From assembly GCA_035765415.1 (NCBI GenBank), contig DASTXR010000126.1, positions 16,102 through 80,101 on the forward strand: 64,000 bases of DNA, written 5' to 3'. The position numbers and the translations under genes are program-made. This DNA comes from CADEED01 sp035765415 (GTDB taxonomy: Bacteria; Pseudomonadota; Gammaproteobacteria; Steroidobacterales; Steroidobacteraceae). Shown here piece after piece: positions 18,691 through 26,806 of this stretch. The notes under the pieces are model-generated. The model made no database searches. It was given only the letters and a program-made list of their open reading frames with translations, and was not told the origin of the DNA. Each line of letters starts with the position of its first letter. Position 1 is the first letter of the stretch.

Positions 18691-19704
18691 ATGGCCATCA
18701 AAGTAGGTATCAACGGTTACGGACGCATCGGCCGCAACATCCTGCGCGCGCTCTATGAAGCGAAGCGCACCAACGAGATCCAGATCGTCGCGGTCAACGA
18801 CCTCGGCGACGCGCAGACCAATGCGCACCTCACGCAGTACGACACCGCGCATGGCAAATTCCCGGGTTCGGTGAGCGTCGAAGGCGATTCCATCGTCGTG
18901 AACGGCGACAAGATCAAGGTGTTCGCGCAACGCGACCCGTCGAAGATCGACTGGGCGTCGGTCGGCGCGGAATACGTGTTCGAGAGCACCGGCTTCTTCA
19001 CCACCAAGGCGGATGCGGGCAAGCACCTCGCCGGCGGCGCGAAGAAAGTGGTCATCTCCGCCCCGGGCGGCAAGGACGTCGACGCCACGGTCGTCTACGG
19101 CGTGAACCACAACGTGCTGAAGAAAGAGCACACGGTCATCTCCAATGCGTCGTGCACCACCAACTGCCTCGCGCCGCTGGCGAAGGTATTGCACGACAAG
19201 ATCGGCATCGTCAGCGGCCTGATGACGACGATCCACGCGTACACCAACGACCAGCGCCTGACCGACGTCTATCACGAGGACATCCGCCGTGCGCGTTCCG
19301 CCACGATGTCGATGATCCCGGCGAAGACCGGTGCGGCGGCCGCGGTCGGCCTCGTGCTGCCCGAGCTCAAGGGCAAGCTCGATGGCTTCGCGATCCGCAT
19401 TCCGACCATCAACGTGTCGCTGGTCGATCTGTCTTTCGTGGCGAAGCGCGCGACGACGGTGGAAGAGATCAACAAGGTCATCAAGGAAGCCGCCGACGGC
19501 GCGATGAAGGGCGTGCTCGCGTACACCGACAAGCAGCTCGTGTCGATCGACTACAACCACGATCCGGCCTCGTCCACCTACGACTCCACGCTGACGCGCG
19601 TCAGCGAAGGCACGCTGGTCAAGGTCTGCTCGTGGTACGACAACGAGTGGGGCTTCTCCAACCGCATGCTGGACACCACGATCGCCTGGTCGAAAGCCTC
19701 CTGA
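18691..19704 (+). CDS. gap: glyceraldehyde-3-phosphate dehydrogenase (NAD type)
   Basis: A 337-residue glycolytic enzyme: oxidative phosphorylation of glyceraldehyde 3-phosphate. The Rossmann GINGYGRIGRN, the Asp in AVNDL (D37, favouring NAD over NADP), the catalytic SNASCTTNC (C155) and H182 in TIHAYTNDQ are present, as is the C-terminal WYDNEWGFSNRM. The ATG at 18691 follows an AAGGGGA stretch; an in-frame TTG nine bases earlier is a less likely start. It lies 55 bp after tkt and 11 bp before pgk, consistent with one transcript. Confidence 0.97.
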   Translation: MAIKVGINGYGRIGRNILRALYEAKRTNEIQIVAVNDLGDAQTNAHLTQYDTAHGKFPGSVSVEGDSIVVNGDKIKVFAQRDPSKIDWASVGAEYVFESTGFFTTKADAGKHLAGGAKKVVISAPGGKDVDATVVYGVNHNVLKKEHTVISNASCTTNCLAPLAKVLHDKIGIVSGLMTTIHAYTNDQRLTDVYHEDIRRARSATMSMIPAKTGAAAAVGLVLPELKGKLDGFAIRIPTINVSLVDLSFVAKRATTVEEINKVIKEAADGAMKGVLAYTDKQLVSIDYNHDPASSTYDSTLTRVSEGTLVKVCSWYDNEWGFSNRMLDTTIAWSKAS

Positions 19705-19715
19705 GGAGGTAAACC

Positions 19716-20897
19716 ATGAACGTGCTGCGCATGGCGGACCAGGACCTCAGCGGAAAGCGGGTCCTGATTCGCGAAGATCTGAACGTGCCCGTCGAGGGTG
19801 GCCGGGTCACCAGCGACGCGCGCATTCGCGCGTCGCTGCCGACCATCAAGCTGGCGCTGGAAAAGGGCGCGAAGGTGTTCATCGCTTCGCACCTGGGCCG
19901 GCCGGAAGAGGGCGTATACGCGGAGGAGTTTTCACTGGCTCCCGTGGCCGCGCGGCTTTCCGAGTTGTTAGGCAAGCCGGTGCCGCTGAAAAAGGACTGG
20001 CTCGCGGGCGTCGATTGCCCGGCCGGCACCGCGGTGCTGCTGGAAAACGTACGCTTCAACAAGGGCGAGAAGAAAGACAAGGAAGACCTCGCGAAGCAGA
20101 TGGCTTCGTTGTGCGACGTCTTCGTCATGGACGCGTTCGGCACGGCGCATCGTGCGGAAGCTTCCACGCACGGCGTCGGCAAGTTCGCCAAGGTGGCGAG
20201 CGCCGGTCCGTTGCTCGTCGGCGAGCTCGAGGCGCTCGAGCGGGCGCTGGCCAAGCCGGCGCGGCCGCTGGTGGCCATTGTTGCCGGCTCGAAAGTGTCG
20301 ACCAAGCTCACGGTGCTCGAGTCGCTGCTGACCAAGGTGGACAAGCTGATCGTGGGCGGCGGCATCGCCAACACGTTCCTCGCGGCCACCGGCGTCAAAG
20401 TGGGCAAGTCGCTGCACGAAGCGGACATGCTCGACATGGCGCGCAAGCTCCTCGAGCAGGCGAAGGCTCGCGGCGTCGAGATTCCGCTGCCGACCGACGT
20501 GGTGGTGGCGAAGGAATTCGCGGCCACTGCGCATGCCGACGTTCGCGGCATTCACGACGTGCGGGCCGACGAGCTGATTCTCGACATCGGTCCGGATACC
20601 GCGGAGCGGTTCGGCAAGATGCTGCAGAGTGCGGGCACCATCGTCTGGAACGGCCCGGTGGGCGTGTTCGAGTGGGATCAGTTTGGTGAAGGCACCAAGG
20701 CCATCGCGCAGGCCATCGCGAAGAGCCCGGCGTTTTCTCTGGCCGGCGGCGGCGACACGCTCGCGGCCATCGAGAAGTACGGCGTCGAAGAAGACATCTC
20801 GTACATCAGCACGGGCGGCGGCGCGTTCCTCGAGTTCGTCGAGGGGAAGACGTTGCCGGCGGTGGCCATGTTGGAGGCTCGCGCGAACGGTAATTAG
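19716..20897 (+). CDS. pgk: phosphoglycerate kinase
   Basis: A 393-residue monomeric kinase making ATP from 1,3-bisphosphoglycerate. N-terminal substrate motif VLIREDLNVPVEGGRVTSDARIRASLPTI is split over the first 50 residues, followed by SHLGRP; the nucleotide domain has GPVGVFEW and the glycine loop SLAGGGDTLAAIE. An excellent AGGAGGT site precedes ATG 19716. It ends just before a REP-like palindrome. One TTG-TTA-GGC word lies in the N-domain. Confidence 0.97.
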   Translation: MNVLRMADQDLSGKRVLIREDLNVPVEGGRVTSDARIRASLPTIKLALEKGAKVFIASHLGRPEEGVYAEEFSLAPVAARLSELLGKPVPLKKDWLAGVDCPAGTAVLLENVRFNKGEKKDKEDLAKQMASLCDVFVMDAFGTAHRAEASTHGVGKFAKVASAGPLLVGELEALERALAKPARPLVAIVAGSKVSTKLTVLESLLTKVDKLIVGGGIANTFLAATGVKVGKSLHEADMLDMARKLLEQAKARGVEIPLPTDVVVAKEFAATAHADVRGIHDVRADELILDIGPDTAERFGKMLQSAGTIVWNGPVGVFEWDQFGEGTKAIAQAIAKSPAFSLAGGGDTLAAIEKYGVEEDISYISTGGGAFLEFVEGKTLPAVAMLEARANGN

Positions 20898-20900
20898 TTA

Positions 20901-20983
20901 GGGGTCGGTCCCCATTTCCTAGAAAAAGGGGTCAGACCTGCTTCAGGTCTGACCCCTTTTTCTAGGAAATGGGGACTGACCCC
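20901..20983. repeat. REP-like palindrome, copy 2
   Basis: Forty-base arms (20901-20940 and 20944-20983) with one mismatch and only a three-base loop. Words: GGGGTC(G/A)GTCCCC, ATTTCCTAGAAAAAGGGG and TCAGACCTG with complements. It sits between convergent pgk and the thioesterase gene, 3 bp after the pgk stop and 8 bp from the thioesterase stop, and could form a very stable hairpin in either transcript. It closely resembles the copy at 21468-21547. Confidence 0.9.
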
Positions 20984-20990
20984 ATTCCTG

Positions 20991-21437
20991 CTACCGCAAG
21001 CTCGACTTGAGCTCCACGAACCCCTCGATTTTCGGCAACGCGGCCTGCGCGGAGCGCAGCGGCTCGGGCGGCGCGATGAGCTTGCGGGCGTCGAGATCGA
21101 GCCAGCCGCCGGTGCTGGTGATGGTGGCGCAGCGCTTGCCGTTGACGTGCGTGAACTCATTGCGAAGCATGAAGCGGCTGCCGTCGGGCGCAAGGCCTGC
21201 GATCGCGAGCGTCACGCGAAGCTCCTGCAGCAACTGCACCTCGCGGTAGTACTCGATCTCGTCCTTCATGATCACCGGGCCTATCTTCATGCGCATCATG
21301 TCGGCGACGGTGAAGCCGTTTTCCGCGAAATACATCATGCGCACGTCCGCCGCCCGGTCGAGGTAGGCGGTGTTCGCCATGTGCGAGTTGTAGTCCATGT
21401 CGCGCCAGCCGGCGACGAGGGTTTTTTCGAAAGCCAT
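20991..21437 (-). CDS. hotdog-fold acyl-CoA thioesterase family protein
   Basis: A 148-residue protein with the 4HBT signature WRDMDYNSHMANTAYLDRAADVR (D13, D15, H19, N22; broken here from a longer conserved helix) followed by YYREV and GGWLDL strands. Such proteins hydrolyse short or aromatic acyl-CoA thioesters; the substrate cannot be predicted. ATG 21437 begins MAFEKTLVAGW, the usual family start; an upstream in-frame extension would read through a palindrome. The gene is bracketed by two copies of the same palindrome family, one at each end, which is unusual. Confidence 0.85.
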   Translation of the reverse strand: MAFEKTLVAGWRDMDYNSHMANTAYLDRAADVRMMYFAENGFTVADMMRMKIGPVIMKDEIEYYREVQLLQELRVTLAIAGLAPDGSRFMLRNEFTHVNGKRCATITSTGGWLDLDARKLIAPPEPLRSAQAALPKIEGFVELKSSLR

Positions 21438-21467
21438 GAACGGAGACCCGGCGTATTTGAGTGGATA

Positions 21468-21547
21468 GGGGACAGTCCCCATTTCCGCGAAAAAGGGAAC
21501 GGACCTGAAGCAGGTCCGCCCCTTTTTCGGGAAATGGGGACCGTCCC
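21468..21547. repeat. REP-like palindrome, copy 3
   Basis: Imperfect arms 21468-21507 and 21511-21547 with the same frame of words as copy 2: GGGGACAGTCCCC, ATTTC..GAAAAAGGG, GGACCTG / CAGGTCC and complements. It occupies the upstream region of the thioesterase gene and ends 5 bp before the stop codon of the NIPSNAP-family gene. Confidence 0.88.
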
Positions 21548-21552
21548 GCTGG

Positions 21553-21975
21553 CTATTTTATGGGCGAATAGTCAGTGGCATCCACGTACACGGATTCGAT
21601 GCGCTCGATGATCTTGCCGTCCACCTGCGACGCGTCGGCGATCTTCTTCCATTCCGGATCGGCGATGAATGCCGCCCAGTTGGCCTTGGCTGCTTCGCGG
21701 CTGGCATGCGAGATCACGTAGATCAACGTCGTTTCCCGGGCGGGACTGTCCTGCGGCACCCAGTACCCGACATTGGACATTCCGTGTTTCTCGAACATCT
21801 TCATGGTGTGTTCGCGGAAACGCTTGTGCAGGGCGTCGAGGCGACCGGGAAACGTGTGATACGTGCGGATTTCGAACACTTTTCCCGCGGGTTCGGCGCC
21901 CGCGGCCAGCGTGAATTGCAGGCCCGCACCCAAAACGAGCCCCGCAGCCAGAATCAACCAGGATCGCTTCGCCAT
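21553..21975 (-). CDS. exported NIPSNAP-family protein
   Basis: A 140-residue protein with a signal peptide (MAKRSWLILAAGLVLGAG, cleavage near AAGAEP at 25-28) and a single NIPSNAP/dimeric alpha-beta barrel domain: VFEIRTYHTFPGRLDALHKRF... and WVPQD...TLIYVISHASREAAKANWAAF (spaced). NIPSNAP proteins often act as small dimeric binding proteins; the function here is unknown. GGGGGTG precedes ATG 21975. It is divergent from pyk, whose start is about 75 bp away. Confidence 0.82.
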   Translation of the reverse strand: MAKRSWLILAAGLVLGAGLQFTLAAGAEPAGKVFEIRTYHTFPGRLDALHKRFREHTMKMFEKHGMSNVGYWVPQDSPARETTLIYVISHASREAAKANWAAFIADPEWKKIADASQVDGKIIERIESVYVDATDYSPIK

Positions 21976-22037
21976 TGAACACCCCCGTGACTTGTAATTA
22001 CGTCTTTCGATTATGCTCCAGGCCGCAAAACACATGG

Positions 22038-22051
22038 CAGAATGCGCGCCC
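22038..22051 (+). promoter_or_regulatory. -10-like box and G+C discriminator at pyk start
   Basis: CAGAAT (22038-22043) followed by GCGCGCCC and then directly the ATG at 22052. The arrangement copies that of tkt. No good -35 is seen at 17-18 bp, so this is a weak call. Confidence 0.35.
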
Positions 22052-23500
22052 ATGCCAGAACGCCAGATGCATTCGCGAACCAAGATTGTCGCGACCTTAG
22101 GCCCGTCCACGGATTCGATCGAAGTGCTGACCGAAATGGTCCGTGCCGGCCTCGACGTGGCGCGGGTGAATTTCTCACACGGTAAACACGAAGAGCACGG
22201 TCGACGCATCGACCTGGTGCACGAGGCTGCGCGGCGGGCAGGCCGCTACGTCGGCATCCTGGCCGACCTCGCCGGCCCGAAGATCCGCATCGAGAGCTTC
22301 ACTAACAAGAAGGTCGACCTCAAGGACGGTGACGCGTTTGCGCTGGATACCGCGCACGATATCAACGCAGGCAACGAGCAGGTCGTTGGCTGCGCCTACA
22401 AGGATCTGCCCAAGGACGTGAAGCCGGGCGACATCCTGCTGCTCAACGACGGGCTCATCGAGCTCGAAGTCACGAAGGTTTCCGGCACGCGCATCGACAC
22501 GAAAGTCATCGCGGGCGGCGAGCTTTCGAACCGCAAGGGTGTGAACCTCAAGGGGGGCGGCATTTCCGCGCCCGCGCTCTCGGACAAGGATCGCGACGAC
22601 ATCAAGTTCATTGCGAGCAAGGGCTGCGACTACATCGCGGTGTCATTCGCGCGCGATGCGGCGGACATGAATCTCGCGCGCCAGCTCCTGCGCGATGCGG
22701 GTGGTCACGGCCATGTCTGCGCAAAGATCGAGCGGCACGAGGCCATCCACAACCTGACCGAGATCATCGATGCCTCCGATGTCGTCATGGTCGCGCGCGG
22801 CGATCTCGGCGTCGAAATGGGTTACGCGGCCATCACCGGCCTGCAGAAAACCATCATTCATGAAGCGCGCACGCGCAACAAGGTCGTGATCACGGCGACG
22901 CAGATGATGGAGTCGATGATCACGAGCCCGGTGCCCACGCGCGCCGAAGTCTCGGACGTGGCGAACGCCGTGATGGACGGCACCGACGCGGTGATGCTCT
23001 CGGCCGAAAGCGCCGTGGGCAAGTACCCCATCAAGGCCATCCAGGCGATGGAAGATGTCATCGCGGGCGCCGAGAAGTACGAGATCAAACACAGCCGCCT
23101 GCGCGCGCGGGCCGACAACATCGTCGACCGCAGCGAAGAAGCCATCGCCATGGCGGTGATGTACACGGCCAATCACATGAAGGTGCGCGCCATCGTCGCA
23201 CTCACGGAATCCGGCACCACGCCGCTGTGGATGTCGCGCTCGCGCGCCGACATCCCCATCTACGCGTTCACGCGCCACGAATCCACGCGCCGCCGCGTTA
23301 CGTTGTATCGCGGCGTGTTCCCCGTGCCGTTCGACATCCCTGAAGTGCGCACCAACGAGCTGTTCAAGGCCATCCTCACCATGATGCTGCAGCTCGAGCT
23401 CGTGGAGAAAGGCGAGCTCGTCATCGTCACCAAGGGAGAGCTCACCGGCATCACCGGCGGCACCAACGCGATGACCATCCTTCGCGTTCCGAAGGACTAA
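22052..23500 (+). CDS. pyk: pyruvate kinase
   Basis: About 482 residues; converts phosphoenolpyruvate and ADP to pyruvate and ATP. Visible are RTKIVATLGPSTDS, ARVNFSHGKHEEH, DLAGPKIRIE, the VMVARGDLGVEMGY active-site region, TATQMMESM and a C-terminal domain ending in GGTNAMTILRV. Three in-frame ATGs (22034, 22052, 22067) are possible starts; 22052 follows the -10-like box and discriminator. It is followed after eight bases by the penicillin acylase gene. No fba gene follows, unlike many related clusters. Confidence 0.95.
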   Translation: MPERQMHSRTKIVATLGPSTDSIEVLTEMVRAGLDVARVNFSHGKHEEHGRRIDLVHEAARRAGRYVGILADLAGPKIRIESFTNKKVDLKDGDAFALDTAHDINAGNEQVVGCAYKDLPKDVKPGDILLLNDGLIELEVTKVSGTRIDTKVIAGGELSNRKGVNLKGGGISAPALSDKDRDDIKFIASKGCDYIAVSFARDAADMNLARQLLRDAGGHGHVCAKIERHEAIHNLTEIIDASDVVMVARGDLGVEMGYAAITGLQKTIIHEARTRNKVVITATQMMESMITSPVPTRAEVSDVANAVMDGTDAVMLSAESAVGKYPIKAIQAMEDVIAGAEKYEIKHSRLRARADNIVDRSEEAIAMAVMYTANHMKVRAIVALTESGTTPLWMSRSRADIPIYAFTRHESTRRRVTLYRGVFPVPFDIPEVRTNELFKAILTMMLQLELVEKGELVIVTKGELTGITGGTNAMTILRVPKD

Positions 23501-23508
23501 CCAGTCCC

Positions 23509-25890
23509 ATGAGATGGCTGCGCTGGCTGCGATGGACCCTGGGTTTCATCGTGGTCTGCGCCGCACTGGCTTTCGGGCTGGCCTGGTGGGCGCTGCGCCA
23601 GAGCCTTCCGCAAATCGAGGGCACGGCAAAGGCGCCGGCGCTCGGCGCCGAGGCGATCATCGAGCGCGATGCGCGCGGCGTCCCGGTCATTTCCGCCGCC
23701 ACGCGTGCGGACCTCGCTTACGCGCTGGGATACGCGCATGCCCAGGACCGTTTCTTCCAGATGGACCTCTCGCGCCGGCTCGCCGCCGGTGAGTTGTCGG
23801 AACTGTTCGGGCAGCTCGCGATCAAGCAGGACATCCGCACCCGGCGCTTCGGTTTTCGCGCCGTCGCGCGCCGCGTGATCGAGCGGGCGCCGGAAGCCGA
23901 ACGCGCGATCGTCGAAGCCTATTCGAACGGAGTGAACGCCGGCCTCGTTTCGCTGCGTGCGCGGCCCTGGGAATACCTGCTGCTGCGGGCGCAGCCGCGG
24001 GCGTGGCTGCCGGAGGATTCGGTGCTGGTGGTGCACTCCATGTGGTGGCAGCTGCAATACGGCACCCTGCGCGATGAGATCGCCCGGCGTCGCCTGGAAC
24101 GCGCCTCCGCCGCGCGCAGCGAGCCCAAGGCCGCGCACGATCTCATCGCCTTTGTCTACGCGGGCCACTCCGACTGGGATACGCCTAACTATTCCGCCGA
24201 TTCACGTTGCGTGCAGGCGGCCTGCACCGACGCGGCAAGCGTGCTCACGCAGCCATTTCCCGCACAACTGCGCTTCAACGGCGTCGCCGACGAGGCGGGC
24301 GGCGAACCTGCCGCACCGGGCAGCAACAACTGGGCGGTGGCCGGCGTGCACACGCGGTCGGGCGTGGCGCTGATCGCCAACGACATGCATCTCGATCTCG
24401 GTGTGCCGGCGGTGTGGTATCCGGCGCGCCTGCTCGTCACCGGCGGGCCCTCCGTGGACATCACCGGCGTCACGCTGCCGGGCACGCCCGCGGTGGCGGC
24501 CGGGTCCAACGGCATGGTGGCCTGGGGTTTCACCAACAGCTACGGCGATTTCGCCGACGCGCGCTGGGGCAAGTGTGAAAACGCGGACCATCGCGTGCGC
24601 CAGGAGAGCATCGCGGTGAAGGGTGGCGACGCACGCGAGGTGACGTATCGCGACATCGGCGAGGGCGTGGTGCTCGACGGCGAGGAGTTTGCCGACGACG
24701 TCGCCAGCGGCGATTGCCTGCAGGTGGCCTGGCTCGCGACGCGGCCGGAAGCCACCAACTTCGGCCTGCTCGCGCTCGAGGGCGCACGCAGCATCGACGA
24801 CGTGGTGGCGCTGGCGCCGCACGTGGGAATTCCCGGGCAGAACATGGTCGTCGGCGACACGCGCGGCCGCATCGCCTGGACCTTGTTAGGCCGCGTGCCC
24901 GGAACTCGCGGCCCCGACCGCCTGTTCGGCCCGCTCGAATACCTGGATGCCGTCGATCATCCGCGCATTTCCGATCCGCCCGTGGGCCGCCTGTGGACCG
25001 CAAACCAGCGCGTCGTCGCCGGGCCGCTCGAAGCCGTGCTCGGCGATGACGAAGTCGACGTGGGCGCGGGCGGTTACGACATCGGCGCGCGTGCGCGGCA
25101 GATCCGCGACGGATTGCTGAGCCTCGCGCAGCCGGCGACCGAGGCCGACATGCTGGCCATTCAACTCGATTCGCGCGCGCTGTTCGTCGCGCGCTGGCGC
25201 GACCTGCTGCTGGCGCTCATCGACGAGGACGCCATGAACGGCGCCGATCTGCGCCGCGAGTTTCGCGCGCTGGTGAGCGACGGCGCGCCGCAGGCCGCGC
25301 CCGAGGCGGTCGGTTATCGCCTGGTGCGCACCTTTCGCACCAACACGCTGAACGCCATGTGGCACAGTCTCTCCACCGGGTTGTTAGGCGAGGAGATCGG
25401 GATCCGGCGGCCGGGGCAATTCGAGGCAGCCGGCTGGCGCCTGGTCAACGAGCGCCCCTCGGCGGTGGAACCTCCCGGTGGCGGCGAATGGCGTGCGTTC
25501 CTGTTGCAGCGCGTGGACGCCACCATCGCCGAATTGCTGAAGGACTGCGGCAGTCTTGCGTCCTGCGAGTACGGGCGCATGGAGCCGGTCGCGGTCCGCC
25601 ATCCGTTGTCGGGCGCGCTGCCGCTGCTGCCGAAACTCCTCGACATGCCCATCCGCGCACTCGCCGGCGACCATCACATGCCTCGCGTGCAGGACGGGTC
25701 GTTCGGCGCGTCGGAGCGATTCGCCGTGTCACCCGGGCGGGAGCGCGATGGCTACCTCGAGCTTCCCGGTGGACCGTCCGGGCATCCGCTGTCGCCGTTC
25801 TATCGCAGCGGCTTCGAAGACTGGGCGAAGGGCGTGCCCACGCCATTCCTGCCCGGCTCCGTCGCGCACCGGCTCGCGCTCCGGCCCTGA
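23509..25890 (+). CDS. penicillin acylase family Ntn hydrolase
   Basis: A 793-residue protein with an N-terminal membrane anchor or signal sequence (residues 10-32) and the penicillin amidase fold: IIERDARGVPVISA, YALGYAHAQDRFFQMDLSRR, and the beta-chain start GSNNW with catalytic Ser at about residue 272. After autoproteolysis the alpha chain (about residues 40-270) and beta chain would form the enzyme. Family members cleave penicillins, acyl-homoserine lactones or other amides; substrate specificity cannot be read from the sequence. It is 8 bp after pyk and 50 bp before the MoxR gene, so it may share their transcript. It carries three GTTAGGC/GCCTAAC words. Confidence 0.88.
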   Translation: MRWLRWLRWTLGFIVVCAALAFGLAWWALRQSLPQIEGTAKAPALGAEAIIERDARGVPVISAATRADLAYALGYAHAQDRFFQMDLSRRLAAGELSELFGQLAIKQDIRTRRFGFRAVARRVIERAPEAERAIVEAYSNGVNAGLVSLRARPWEYLLLRAQPRAWLPEDSVLVVHSMWWQLQYGTLRDEIARRRLERASAARSEPKAAHDLIAFVYAGHSDWDTPNYSADSRCVQAACTDAASVLTQPFPAQLRFNGVADEAGGEPAAPGSNNWAVAGVHTRSGVALIANDMHLDLGVPAVWYPARLLVTGGPSVDITGVTLPGTPAVAAGSNGMVAWGFTNSYGDFADARWGKCENADHRVRQESIAVKGGDAREVTYRDIGEGVVLDGEEFADDVASGDCLQVAWLATRPEATNFGLLALEGARSIDDVVALAPHVGIPGQNMVVGDTRGRIAWTLLGRVPGTRGPDRLFGPLEYLDAVDHPRISDPPVGRLWTANQRVVAGPLEAVLGDDEVDVGAGGYDIGARARQIRDGLLSLAQPATEADMLAIQLDSRALFVARWRDLLLALIDEDAMNGADLRREFRALVSDGAPQAAPEAVGYRLVRTFRTNTLNAMWHSLSTGLLGEEIGIRRPGQFEAAGWRLVNERPSAVEPPGGGEWRAFLLQRVDATIAELLKDCGSLASCEYGRMEPVAVRHPLSGALPLLPKLLDMPIRALAGDHHMPRVQDGSFGASERFAVSPGRERDGYLELPGGPSGHPLSPFYRSGFEDWAKGVPTPFLPGSVAHRLALRP

Positions 25891-25939
25891 CGGGTTCGCG
25901 GGTGGCAACCGCCACCCGGCACGGCATAAGCTCGCGGGC

Positions 25940-26794
25940 ATGACCCAAGCCCGCTTCACCGGCACCGAAAGTTACGTCGCAACGCCCGATCTCATGATGG
26001 CGGTGAACGCCGCCGTGACGCTCGGCAGGCCGCTGCTCATCAAGGGCGAGCCCGGCACGGGCAAGACGCAACTTGCCGCGGAAATAGCCAGCGCCTTGCA
26101 GCGGCCGCTGTACGAATGGCACATCAAGTCCACCAGCAAGGCTCACCAGGGCCTCTACGAATACGACGCCGTATCGCGCCTGCGCGATTCGCAGCTCGGC
26201 GAGGAAAAAGTCCGCGACATCCGCAACTACATCGTGAAGGGCAGCCTGTGGGAGGCCTTCGAATCGGCCGTGCAGCCCGTGTTGCTCATCGACGAGATCG
26301 ACAAGGCCGACATCGAATTCCCCAACGACCTGCTGCGCGAGCTCGATCGCATGGAGTTCTTCGTCAACGAAACGCGCGAGCTGGTGAAGGCCAGGCACCG
26401 GCCCATCATCCTCATCACCAGCAACAACGAGAAGGAGCTGCCGGACGCCTTCCTGCGCCGCTGCTTCTTTCACTACATCCGTTTTCCCGACACGGAGACC
26501 ATGGAGAAGATCGTGCGCGTGCACTATCCGGCGCTCAAATCGGAGTTGCTGCGGGAAGCGCTGACCACGTTCTTCAACGTGCGCGAGATGCCGGGCCTGC
26601 GCAAGAAGCCATCCACCTCCGAGCTGCTCGACTGGATCAAACTACTGCTGGCCGAGGACGTGCCGGCGGAAGCATTGCGCGGCGACGACCCGAAGAAGAC
26701 GATTCCGATCCTGCACGGCGCGCTGCTCAAGAACGAGCAGGACGTGCACCTGTTCGAGCAGCTCGTGTTCCTGAACCGGCGCGGCGGCCGCTGA
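25940..26794 (+). CDS. MoxR-type AAA+ ATPase
   Basis: A 284-residue cytoplasmic ATPase: Walker A GEPGTGKT (36-43), Walker B VLLIDEIDKAD, sensor 1 ITSNNEKELPDAFLRRC, and a C-terminal helical lid. MoxR proteins act as chaperones that assemble or activate partner complexes, usually with a von Willebrand A protein, which is exactly the next gene 12 bp downstream. ATG 25940 starts MTQARFTG; longer upstream frame overlaps the penicillin acylase gene and is rejected. Client unknown. Confidence 0.9.
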   Translation: MTQARFTGTESYVATPDLMMAVNAAVTLGRPLLIKGEPGTGKTQLAAEIASALQRPLYEWHIKSTSKAHQGLYEYDAVSRLRDSQLGEEKVRDIRNYIVKGSLWEAFESAVQPVLLIDEIDKADIEFPNDLLRELDRMEFFVNETRELVKARHRPIILITSNNEKELPDAFLRRCFFHYIRFPDTETMEKIVRVHYPALKSELLREALTTFFNVREMPGLRKKPSTSELLDWIKLLLAEDVPAEALRGDDPKKTIPILHGALLKNEQDVHLFEQLVFLNRRGGR

Positions 26795-26806
26795 CGGCGG
26801 ATCGCC

